This document shows, piece by piece, positions 56,396-64,000 of a DNA stretch of 64,000 nucleotides; positions within the stretch are counted from its first letter, which is position 1; every line of letters starts with the position of its first letter. The translations under genes and the position numbers were made by a program. The notes under the pieces are model-generated. The model saw nothing but the letters and a program-made list of their open reading frames with translations. It made no database searches and was not told the origin of the DNA. Source of the DNA: JASGCP01 sp965263285 (lineage in GTDB: Bacteria > Bacteroidota > Bacteroidia > Chitinophagales > Chitinophagaceae); the NCBI GenBank assembly GCA_965263285.1, contig CBDHHD010000016.1:806001-870000 (forward strand), given 5' to 3'.

Positions 56396-56674
56396 CTATT
56401 TTAATACATTAGGAACAACAATATAATTATTTTCTACTTGTGGCGCTTGCTGTAATAATAGTTCATTATCATACGTATTTAGAATATCCTCACGGGGCTG
56501 TTGTGGTAGTGTTAATCCTTTAAATGGTTCTATTCCATCTGTATTTAATTGCTGTAGTGTATTTACAAAAATAAGCATTTGCTGTAATGAATTTTGCATT
56601 TCTACTATCTCTTGCTCAGAAAGAGATAGATTTGATAATCCAGCTAAATAATAAACTTCTTCTTTTGTAATCAT
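56396..56674 (-). CDS. gatC: Aspartyl/glutamyl-tRNA amidotransferase subunit C
   Basis: 92 residues. LAGLSNLSLSEQEIVEMQNS and the loop to ILNTYDNELLLQQAP are typical GatC, the small structural subunit of the amidotransferase that makes Gln-tRNA(Gln). gatA and gatB are not in the window. An IS481 element ends 6 bp upstream of the start codon, displacing any native promoter. Confidence 0.92.
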   Translation of the reverse strand: MITKEEVYYLAGLSNLSLSEQEIVEMQNSLQQMLIFVNTLQQLNTDGIEPFKGLTLPQQPREDILNTYDNELLLQQAPQVENNYIVVPNVLK

Positions 56675-56680
56675 ATAAAC

Positions 56681-57837
56681 TGTTTAGTTTCACAACGTTG
56701 TTGATGGTTTTTCCAGCCCTTGTGGCTCCATTTCGGCTACACCTCCACTACGCCACAAGGGCTGGAATGTAAAAAAATGACTATTTTTGTTTTATAACCA
56801 TATAAAAAATAAAATATACCACAAATTTACCATTCCAATGCCAAGACAAATATAAGCATTAGTAAGCAAATACAATGCAATTTTTTTTTAAGAAATACCG
56901 AATTAGCTTCTCAATTCACTATAGCGAAACAAACGGTTTCAAAATGGCGAAATAGAGACTTTGTCTCTGATGTATATAGTATTACTAAAAATATTCATTA
57001 TGCTCTAAATGAGGTAGAAACTATATTAATTATATCTTTGAGAAAAGCTACTTGGTTGCCTATAGATGAAATATTCGAAATAGTAGCAGTAGAAAACAAA
57101 TCTATATCAAGAAGTTCTGTATATAGGTGCTTATTACGAAATAATATAAATATAGTGCCCATAGCAGAAAAAGAAAAAGCTAAAAAGTTTAAAGCATACG
57201 AGCCAGGATATCTTCATTTCGATGTAACTTATATGCCAAAATTTAACAAGGTAGGTTCTTATCTATATGTAGCTATAGATAGAGCCACAAGAATATTGTA
57301 TTATAAAGTATATGACAATAAAACAGCCCACAATACAGATCTTTTTTTTGAAGAATGTATGCGTTTCTTCTCTTTTGCTATTACGCATATCTTAACAGAT
57401 AATGGCCTTGAGTTTACCAATCGACTTATGAAAAATAAAAAAGGCAATTTGCGGGCTAACCCTTCTTTACTTGACATTAAGTGCAAAGAAAACAATATTA
57501 AACATAGGTGTACTCAAACATCTACACCAAAAACGAATGGTATGGTAGAAAGAGTAAATGGAACCATTAAAAAAAATACTATCTTAAGGTATGAGTATAA
57601 TGATAGAATAGATGTAGAAAAAGATTTAGGTAAATTTATGATTTTCTATAATCTTCACCGACGACATGGTTCTTTAAAAAAAGAACTAAATGTAAAAACG
57701 CCTTTTGAAGCGCTAGAAAAGTGGGATCAGCTAAAGCCTGAAATATTTTTACAAACTCCTTCAGAATTTAAAAATAAACTCCTAAATTTGCATGTAGAAA
57801 CAGTCAATTTTCATCAACAACGTTGTGAAACATGACA
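56681..57837 (+). mobile_element. IS481-family insertion sequence, start codon lost
   Basis: 1157 bp from TGTTTAGTTTCACAACG to ACGTTGTGAAACATGACA. Same size and hairpin as 3112-4267, opposite orientation. Flanking hexamers ATAAAC and CTTATA do not match, so the target duplication is absent. It sits between divergent gatC and pyrH. Confidence 0.92.
56816..57835 (+). pseudogene. IS481 transposase with ATA in place of ATG
   Basis: The frame is open over the same 340 codons as the intact copy, but the initiator is ATA (56816-56818). Scattered substitutions occur (ISKQIQCNFFLRNTE). DDE motifs are all present. The next usable start is a TTG at 57038, which would drop the helix-turn-helix. Probably inactive or very weakly translated. 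Confidence 0.85.
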
Positions 57838-57969
57838 CTTATATACAATGAATATCAAGCTTAATTTTTACAATATGGCACACAATTTTTGAGCTTTTAT
57901 ACATTTTTCTTAAGCGCAATAGAGAAAAAAAAACTTACTTGCAATATTATTTATAATATTGCTATCTAT

Positions 57970-58689
57970 ATGCAACCTATATATAAAAGAATTTTACTTA
58001 AGTTATCAGGAGAAGCCTTATCGGGCGGGAGAGATAATAACTTTGAAACAATTCATTCCGCTACGATTGAGCAATACGCAAAAGATATTAAAGAAGTAGT
58101 TTTATTAGGTGTACAAATTTGCATTGTGATAGGTGGGGGTAACATATATAGAGGATCTAATGAATTAGAAACAGGCATTGAAAGAGTGCAAGGAGATTAT
58201 ATGGGCATGATGGCTACTGTTATTAATGGAATGGCATTACAAGCCATGCTTGAAAAAATGGGCGTATATACCAGACTTCAAAGTGCTATTAAAATAGAGC
58301 AAGTAGCAGAACCGTATATTACACGAAAAGCTATACGACATTTAGAAAAAGGAAGAGTAGTTATTTTTGTTGCGGGAACGGGCAACCCTTATTTTACAAC
58401 AGATACTGCAGGATCTTTAAGAGCAATAGAAATGAAAGCAGATGCCATATTAAAAGGAACAAGAGTAAATGGAATCTACTCTGATGATCCTGAAAAAAAT
58501 CCAGAAGCAAAACAATTTACTCATCTGTCTTTTTTAGAATGCATTCATAAGGATTTAAAAATAATGGATATGACAGCTTTTACACTATGCAAAGACAATC
58601 AACTCCCCATTGTTGTTTTTAATATGAACACCCCCGGTAATTTACTTAAAGTAGTTATGGGTCAGCCACTTGGTACAATAGTTAAGTAA
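57970..58689 (+). CDS. pyrH: UMP kinase
   Basis: 239 residues; ATG at 57970 chosen because the upstream extension to a TTG is non-conserved and hydrophobic. Amino-acid-kinase fold with YKRILLKLSGEAL, VIGGGNIYRG, GTGNPYFTTDTAGSLRA and GTRVNGIYSDDPEKNPEA. Phosphorylates UMP to UDP. Leads a run with the PAP2 gene (40-bp gap) and uvrC (4-bp gap). Confidence 0.96.
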   Translation: MQPIYKRILLKLSGEALSGGRDNNFETIHSATIEQYAKDIKEVVLLGVQICIVIGGGNIYRGSNELETGIERVQGDYMGMMATVINGMALQAMLEKMGVYTRLQSAIKIEQVAEPYITRKAIRHLEKGRVVIFVAGTGNPYFTTDTAGSLRAIEMKADAILKGTRVNGIYSDDPEKNPEAKQFTHLSFLECIHKDLKIMDMTAFTLCKDNQLPIVVFNMNTPGNLLKVVMGQPLGTIVK

Positions 58690-58729
58690 TAATATGGATG
58701 TTATTTTCTAAAATTTATATCATCACTAT

Positions 58730-59347
58730 ATGACGCAACAACATATATCAAAGCCAATTATTAGTAGTGTTCTTTTAATCATATTGTCTCTTGTTATATT
58801 TTCTTTATCAATCATTTATGGCAGAGCAACAGTTTTTTTTTGGCTTAATCATAATGAAGGAGCAATAGCAGATAAATTTTTTGAAGCAATAAGCTTATTG
58901 GGCACTGGATATATGTGGATACCTATTTTTGTAGCTATATGGATATGGAAAAAAAAATATATTAGATTTACTTTTTTTGTTGCTCTTTTTTCTATCATTA
59001 TTATAACAATATTTAAGCATATCTTTTTAGAAGCAAGGCCATTTACAATGGCACATGCACACCAACTTATTCACACAGCAAAAGGATTTATTCCTGATTT
59101 AACTTTAAGTTTCCCATCTGGACATACAGGTACTGCTTTTAGTATTTTCTTTCTACTAGCCAGTATTACAAAACGTTTCGTTTATACCATCGCTTTTATA
59201 TATGCTGTATTGGTTGCTTATTCGAGGATATACCTTGGAGAACATTTCCCTATAGATATTGCCGGTGGAATCACTGTAGCCGTATGTGCTATTTGGCTAT
59301 CTATTCTAATAGAAACCAAATTACAAACTATTTATAATAAGACCTGA
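58730..59347 (+). CDS. PAP2-superfamily phosphatase
   Basis: 205 residues, six membrane helices. The three PAP2 motifs are complete: KHIFLEARPF, SFPSGHTG and YSRIYLGEHFPIDIAGG. Likely an undecaprenyl-diphosphate or phosphatidate phosphatase in the inner membrane. Starts with TQQHISKPIISSVLLIILSL. Four bases before uvrC. Confidence 0.92.
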   Translation: MTQQHISKPIISSVLLIILSLVIFSLSIIYGRATVFFWLNHNEGAIADKFFEAISLLGTGYMWIPIFVAIWIWKKKYIRFTFFVALFSIIIITIFKHIFLEARPFTMAHAHQLIHTAKGFIPDLTLSFPSGHTGTAFSIFFLLASITKRFVYTIAFIYAVLVAYSRIYLGEHFPIDIAGGITVAVCAIWLSILIETKLQTIYNKT

Positions 59348-59351
59348 AACA

Positions 59352-61160
59352 ATGACGCAAGAAGCATTTCAAATATTTAGAAAAACAATCCCTTCAGCTC
59401 CCGGTGTATATAAATATTATGATGCATCACAAAGAATCATCTATATTGGTAAAGCAAAAGATCTAAAAAAAAGAATATCCTCTTACTTTGTAAAACACAC
59501 AAAATACAACAAAGGATATGAACTCGTGCCAAGAATAGAGCGAATAGAATTTACAGTTGTAAATAATGAACAAGATGCTTTCTTATTAGAGAATACACTT
59601 ATTAAGCATCATAAACCTCTATTTAATGTGATGCTAAAAGACGATAAAGCTTACCCATATATTGTTATTACAAATGATCCATTTCCAAGGGTATTATATA
59701 CCCGACAAAAAAAGAAAGATAAAGGTATCTACTTTGGCCCATTCCCCCCTAGTTCTTCTATTAAAATATTACTCTCATTTATTAAAAAAAATTTTTTTAT
59801 TAGAAATTGTACCTTATCATTAACAGAAAAGAATATCCAACAAAAAAAATTTAAAGTATGCTTAGAATATCACTTAGGCAATTGTAAGGGACCCTGCGTA
59901 GGTTTACAATCTCAAATATCATATAACAAACAAATAGAACAAATTACTCATTTATTAAAAGGGCATCTCAACCCCTTATTCCATTACCTTCAAAAAGAAA
60001 TGAACCATGCAGTATCTATACTCGCTTTTGAAGAAGCCGATCGAATTAAAAAAGCTATTCAAGTATTAAAAGAATATCAATCACAATCTATGGTATTGAT
60101 ACCTGATGAGCAATTTCACGCCGATGTATTTGCATTCATACAAGATAATAAAAAAGGCTTTGTATATTATTTACATGTCATCCATGGACATATTGTACAC
60201 TCTTTTGCTCAAATACTATCAATCCCTATTCCCCATGATCCATCCACTCCTTTATTGTATGCTATCACACAATTGAGAGAGAAATTTCATAGCCAAGCAC
60301 CTACTATTATTATACCATTGGCATTAGAATGGGAAATATCCGGCGTGCAAACCATTGTAGCACCCAAAAGAGGCATTCATAAAAAACTACTAGATCTTGC
60401 ATTACAAAATGCAATGATTACACAAAAAAATGATCAACATTTCAATAAATTACATCTTAAAGACGAACAAGATAAGATGCCCATTCTTATAAGATTACAA
60501 TCATTATTAACATTACAACAACTCCCTTCTCATATTGAATGTTTTGATAACTCTCATATACAAGGCGCTCACTTAGTAGGCGCAATGGTATGTTTTAAGA
60601 ATGGACTCCCCTCAAAAAAAGATTATAGGCACTTTATTTTAAAAACAGTTCAAGAGAATAATGATTTTGCTGCAATGAAAGAAATTGTTTTTCGTAGATA
60701 TCAACGCCTATTAAAAGAAAATGCCCCCTTACCTCAATTAATTATTATTGATGGAGGAATAGGACAATTACATGCTGCCATAGAAAGCATTGAAGCATTG
60801 GCATTATTGAAACAAATAGAAGTTGTTGCTCTTGCTAAAAAAGAAGAAACAATTTATTCTATTGCTCATCCTCCTTTACAACTCAACAAAGAAGATCCCG
60901 CATTGTTATTATTGCGAAATATAAGAGATGAGGTGCATCAGACAGTCATCACATTTCATCGCAAACGAAGAGATACACACACACTTATAGATACATTTAA
61001 TGGCTTACCCGTAGGAAAAAAAACAATGCAGCTACTACGAAATCATTTCCATTCATTTGAAACATTAAAAGAGTCATCTATAGAAGCAGTACAATCGCTA
61101 ATAGGAGAAAAAAAAGCTACAATTATATTTAACTTTTTAAAAAATGAACACCTAATTTAG
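59352..61160 (+). CDS. uvrC: Excinuclease ABC subunit C
   Basis: 602 residues, dual-incision nuclease of nucleotide-excision repair. GIY-YIG domain APGVYKYYDASQRIIYIGKA (15-34), cysteine cluster CLEYHLGNCKGPCVG, UVR motif (AVSILAFEEADRIKKAIQVL, about 217-236), RNase H-like domain IECFDNSHIQGAHLVGAMVC, and DGGIGQLHAA, then a helix-hairpin-helix end (IEAVQSLIGEKKA). Full length. Ends 79 bp before the convergent porin gene. Confidence 0.96.
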   Translation: MTQEAFQIFRKTIPSAPGVYKYYDASQRIIYIGKAKDLKKRISSYFVKHTKYNKGYELVPRIERIEFTVVNNEQDAFLLENTLIKHHKPLFNVMLKDDKAYPYIVITNDPFPRVLYTRQKKKDKGIYFGPFPPSSSIKILLSFIKKNFFIRNCTLSLTEKNIQQKKFKVCLEYHLGNCKGPCVGLQSQISYNKQIEQITHLLKGHLNPLFHYLQKEMNHAVSILAFEEADRIKKAIQVLKEYQSQSMVLIPDEQFHADVFAFIQDNKKGFVYYLHVIHGHIVHSFAQILSIPIPHDPSTPLLYAITQLREKFHSQAPTIIIPLALEWEISGVQTIVAPKRGIHKKLLDLALQNAMITQKNDQHFNKLHLKDEQDKMPILIRLQSLLTLQQLPSHIECFDNSHIQGAHLVGAMVCFKNGLPSKKDYRHFILKTVQENNDFAAMKEIVFRRYQRLLKENAPLPQLIIIDGGIGQLHAAIESIEALALLKQIEVVALAKKEETIYSIAHPPLQLNKEDPALLLLRNIRDEVHQTVITFHRKRRDTHTLIDTFNGLPVGKKTMQLLRNHFHSFETLKESSIEAVQSLIGEKKATIIFNFLKNEHLI

Positions 61161-61239
61161 TGCCTGACATAGTTATAGAAATATATTATCATTTTGGCAG
61201 ATCATTACATAAATCGTTATACCCTTTTGTAAGAATTAA

Positions 61240-63306
61240 CTAATTAAGAAAATTCCAATAGATACCTGCTCGTACCCATAATCCAGAATTATAATAGTTA
61301 GGTGATGTTTGGTTTAATGCTACAAAACCAATATTGCCTTGGGATCTTGTTAAAGTGTTTAAATTTTGCACTTGAATATATGCTGTAAAAGAACGAATAT
61401 TAAAATTCAAATACACATTAACAGTAGGGCGATTGGATATAATGGTATTATTTTGATAGAAAAATTGCCCTAGTAAAGGAGAATAATTATCTGTTTTAAA
61501 TGGCGTATTATAAATAACCTCTACACCTGTTGCCAGATTCAAATTTCTAAAAAAATTACCTTCAAAAGCTATTCTATTACGGGTAAGTAAAAAAGGCATA
61601 TTAATAGGCGCATTATTTAATAACTGCTGCAAGTGGACTTCAGTGTACCAATTCCAATGCTTTGTAAATCTAAATCGCTTTTCTCCATATATATGCAACC
61701 AATTAATAAGATTTGTATACTGCACCGCTGTATAAAAATTATTAAAATACATATAGTTATTCAATAACCAATAATTGGCTTGTATCTTAAAATAGTATTT
61801 AGGTATAGCAAAGATAGCAGTTAGTCTACTAGTGTTCTCATTTAAAAATGAATATTTTTGTTGTATGGGGAAAGAAGTGATAGAGTCATATATTGTAGAG
61901 GGACTGCGGTTCACATTTAAAAAACCAAGGGTAATAAATGTACTTTTTCGTTTGCCAAGAAAACTAGTAAAATTCGCTTCCGCACTATAGTTGCCTACAT
62001 TGAATCCCACAATATAAAATTGGCCTTTGGCAACCATGTCCCACCTATTATTACGCGTATGATTACGATACTCTCCACTCGCAATAGCATTATAAAATTG
62101 CCTTGTACCTATAATAGTAATACTAGAAAAATTCTGATAAGCCATAGCTACCTTTATAGATTGATTGGGGTTCTTACTCGTTGGAAAAACAAAAAAAGAC
62201 AACTCGTTATATATTTCATTCCATCGGTCTTGAAAGGAAATGGTTTCACCCGGTATATTAGGAATTGTAGCACCAAAAAATGTCTTATAACTAATTGAAT
62301 CTGGACCGGTATCAAGGTATTGGTATGAATAGGTAGTACTTCTCAACACATGTTGAAATCTAAACTTAGGAGCAAAAACATGGTACAAAATAGTATCAGT
62401 GGGGCTTAGCCTATTCGTGTCCATAGAACCTATATCATAATGGTGCCTAATAATGATGGAATTGTCTTGGTATAACATACCTGTAGATACACCTGTATTA
62501 AAAGGGCTTCTAATAGCGTTAGTATTGTTACCTAACCGTACATCTAAAGCAAAAGGATCTCCAAAAATAAGACTATCTAGCTGTGATGCTCGCCTTAATC
62601 CGCCATTCTCACTACTCTTAAGAATATTACTAATACCTACAATCTGCAATTGGTATTTTTGATTTTTTGTAATAAATGAAGAAGTAATGAGAATATTATT
62701 ATTGCTTGCATTTTGATTTCTAAGATTACCTGGAGCATTTAAAAACCGATAGTCAAAAGCTACATTCCAATATTTTCCAATATTTTGTGTATAAAGAATA
62801 TTTACAGTTTGCTCGCCTTTACTTGCAATTGTATATGCTAATTGTGCAAAAGGCTTATTTGTTCTATAGAACTTTACATTATCTAAGGTATAGCGATATA
62901 CATCTAATGCATGAAAACCTATATCCCATCCAGGATTTAGATTAGGAGTAAATACCAACGACTGTGCCGCAGTGCCCGAATTACCCAAAGTATTATACCA
63001 CCAAGGAATAATATATTTTTTGTTATAATCTGATATGTTTGAATCCAAACCATAGATTCTATTATCTACTGCATTATACATACGATAAAAAAACCTCAAA
63101 CTATCCCATAAATGGGGTCTTACTTCTAAACCTGCAGGAATGGCTTCTTTTTTACTTGTATCTGCATAAGGTAAATTATATCCTCCCGTAGGCCCGCCAG
63201 ATAAAGTCGGAGTGCCACCCGTACCTCCTATTTGCGCACTTGCTATTTTTACAAACAACAATAAAATAGATAAAGTTAATAAGATATGCCTTTTTCTAAT
63301 AATCAT
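61240..63306 (-). CDS. Putative outer-membrane porin (Porin_10-like)
   Basis: 688 residues from the ATG at 63304-63306, which directly precedes a signal peptide (ILLTLSILLLFVKIASAQ). The rest is dense in alternating aromatic/polar strands typical of a beta barrel (QLAYTIASKGEQTVNILYTQ, FIYTQ-type repeats, terminal AGIYWNF). The layout, with DSLRFFYRMYNAVDNRIYGL near residue 78, matches Bacteroidota proteins called putative porin. Substrate unknown. Confidence 0.82.
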   Translation of the reverse strand: MIIRKRHILLTLSILLLFVKIASAQIGGTGGTPTLSGGPTGGYNLPYADTSKKEAIPAGLEVRPHLWDSLRFFYRMYNAVDNRIYGLDSNISDYNKKYIIPWWYNTLGNSGTAAQSLVFTPNLNPGWDIGFHALDVYRYTLDNVKFYRTNKPFAQLAYTIASKGEQTVNILYTQNIGKYWNVAFDYRFLNAPGNLRNQNASNNNILITSSFITKNQKYQLQIVGISNILKSSENGGLRRASQLDSLIFGDPFALDVRLGNNTNAIRSPFNTGVSTGMLYQDNSIIIRHHYDIGSMDTNRLSPTDTILYHVFAPKFRFQHVLRSTTYSYQYLDTGPDSISYKTFFGATIPNIPGETISFQDRWNEIYNELSFFVFPTSKNPNQSIKVAMAYQNFSSITIIGTRQFYNAIASGEYRNHTRNNRWDMVAKGQFYIVGFNVGNYSAEANFTSFLGKRKSTFITLGFLNVNRSPSTIYDSITSFPIQQKYSFLNENTSRLTAIFAIPKYYFKIQANYWLLNNYMYFNNFYTAVQYTNLINWLHIYGEKRFRFTKHWNWYTEVHLQQLLNNAPINMPFLLTRNRIAFEGNFFRNLNLATGVEVIYNTPFKTDNYSPLLGQFFYQNNTIISNRPTVNVYLNFNIRSFTAYIQVQNLNTLTRSQGNIGFVALNQTSPNYYNSGLWVRAGIYWNFLN

Positions 63307-63411
63307 TTTTAAATATACTAAGTAAATTACTTGCAATATACAATTATTTTAACACTTTATTATGTTTTGCAAAAGAAGAAATGTTAACATTTAACATAGC
63401 AGAAGGCTATA

Positions 63412-63457
63412 AATAAGATTGTGTAAATAGAAATGTTATTCCCCCGAGTAATTACAT
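63412..63457. repeat. IS256-type and IS66-type end debris upstream of rpsP
   Basis: ATAAATAAGATTGTGTAAAT resembles the IS256 inner terminus, and CCGAGTAATTAC resembles the IS66-type MITE end. These are solitary scars. Confidence 0.5.
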
Positions 63458-63511
63458 AAAAAATTAAATTATTTACAAAAGATTTAATCTAATTCAATAA
63501 AAAAATTATAT

Positions 63512-63519
63512 ATTTGCAT
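63512..63519 (+). promoter_or_regulatory. -7 box for rpsP
   Basis: TATATTTG, exact TAnnTTTG match, about 40 bp before the rpsP start. Confidence 0.55.
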
Positions 63520-63557
63520 CCTAAAATTATTTTTTTTAGCCTTTAAATATTTATTTT

Positions 63558-64000
63558 ATGGCCGTTAAAATTCGTTTACAAAGAAAAGGTTCACACAAGA
63601 AGCCTTTTTATTTTATTGTTGTAGCTGACGCAAGATCTCCTCGCGATGGTAAATTCATTGAAAAAGTAGGAACCTACAATACATTAACAACACCTGCTAC
63701 TATTGAATTGAAAAGAGAAAAAGTATTAGAATGGCTACATAAAGGAGCTACCCCAACAGATACCGTTAGAAAAATACTTTCTTTTAAAGGGGTACTTTAT
63801 CTTAAACATTTGCTTAGAGGAGTAAAGATGGGCTTGTTTGATCAAACAGTAGCTATTGAGAAGTTCCAGAAATGGCATGAAGAACACGAAAAACTTATGT
63901 TAAAAAAAGCTATGGAACAAAAAGAAAAGCAAGCTGAAAAAAGAAAAGCTATGACAGAAAAAAAAGTAACCGTAGCAACAGTACCTGCAGAAGTAACTGA
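63558..64000 (+). CDS. rpsP: 30S ribosomal protein S16 (3' end outside window)
   Basis: 147 codons visible from the ATG at 63558. Opens MAVKIRLQRKGSHKKPFYFI, the standard S16 start, followed by VADARSPRDGKFIEKVGTYN and GATPTDTVRKILSFKG. Beyond residue 90 comes a long charged extension (KAMEQKEKQAEKRKAM), seen in Bacteroidota S16. The stop codon lies past the edge. Confidence 0.97.
   Translation, partial: MAVKIRLQRKGSHKKPFYFIVVADARSPRDGKFIEKVGTYNTLTTPATIELKREKVLEWLHKGATPTDTVRKILSFKGVLYLKHLLRGVKMGLFDQTVAIEKFQKWHEEHEKLMLKKAMEQKEKQAEKRKAMTEKKVTVATVPAEVT

Overview
This window looks like the chromosome of an AT-rich Bacteroidota bacterium, most like the Chitinophagales. The evidence is a NagB fused to a PIG-L deacetylase-like domain, BshB1, DUF4199, a Porin_10-type putative porin, a TonB receptor with a CarboxypepD_reg-like N-terminus, a tiny AURKAIP1/COX24-type ribosomal protein, and repeated Bacteroidota -7 promoter boxes of the form TAnnTTTG. 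The dense load of insertion sequences, many of them broken, suggests a lineage undergoing IS expansion and decay. No species is named.

Layout. 1-2096: topA (runs off the left edge). 2231-6860: a graveyard of nested IS elements (IS4/IS1634-like remnant split by an intact IS481, an internally deleted ISL3/ISAon1-like element, an IS481 remnant, a MITE) that hides a 51-residue Cys-rich RiPP-like precursor at 5701. 7001-9143: multicopper oxidase and a MITE. 9435-22822: housekeeping block of dnaE, nagB fusion, secA, an LpxD-like gene and a TonB receptor. 22973-24201: repeat debris, a poly-cysteine mini-ORF followed by a strong hairpin, and a frameshifted beta-carbonic anhydrase. 24473-29582: HU, TPR protein, bS22-like peptide, rng, tRNA-Gln, hscB, tRNA-Leu, hemL. 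29634-38208: second IS/MITE region (IS256, IS66, many fragments) with a GH13 enzyme and a LOG-family gene inside. 38425-46973: recA, lactonase, DUF2147, GT2, DUF4199, dihydroorotase-like gene, tRNA-Pro, bshB1, LysE-type exporter, pyrE. 47115-53841: second RiPP-like precursor, IS66 pseudogene, small conserved protein, YggS, IS1634 pseudogene, LolA-like protein, MITEs. 53915-64000: glmM, MITE, cobalamin adenosyltransferase, gatC, IS481, pyrH-PAP2-uvrC, putative porin, rpsP (runs off the right edge).

Two observations stand out. First, two orphan precursor-peptide genes (5701-5856 + and 47115-47273 -) share a leader of the form NKxKNLGxxLxRxxLKxxxG(G/A) and each has six cysteines in the core. They lie 41 kb apart next to IS elements, with no maturation enzyme in the window. 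Second, one long palindromic core recurs about ten times and is packaged between three different kinds of terminal inverted repeat. One matches the ISL3-like element here, one matches the IS66 elements here, and one has no matching transposase in the window. Several copies have perfect 8-bp target duplications, so these are genuine non-autonomous elements that appear able to use more than one transposase.
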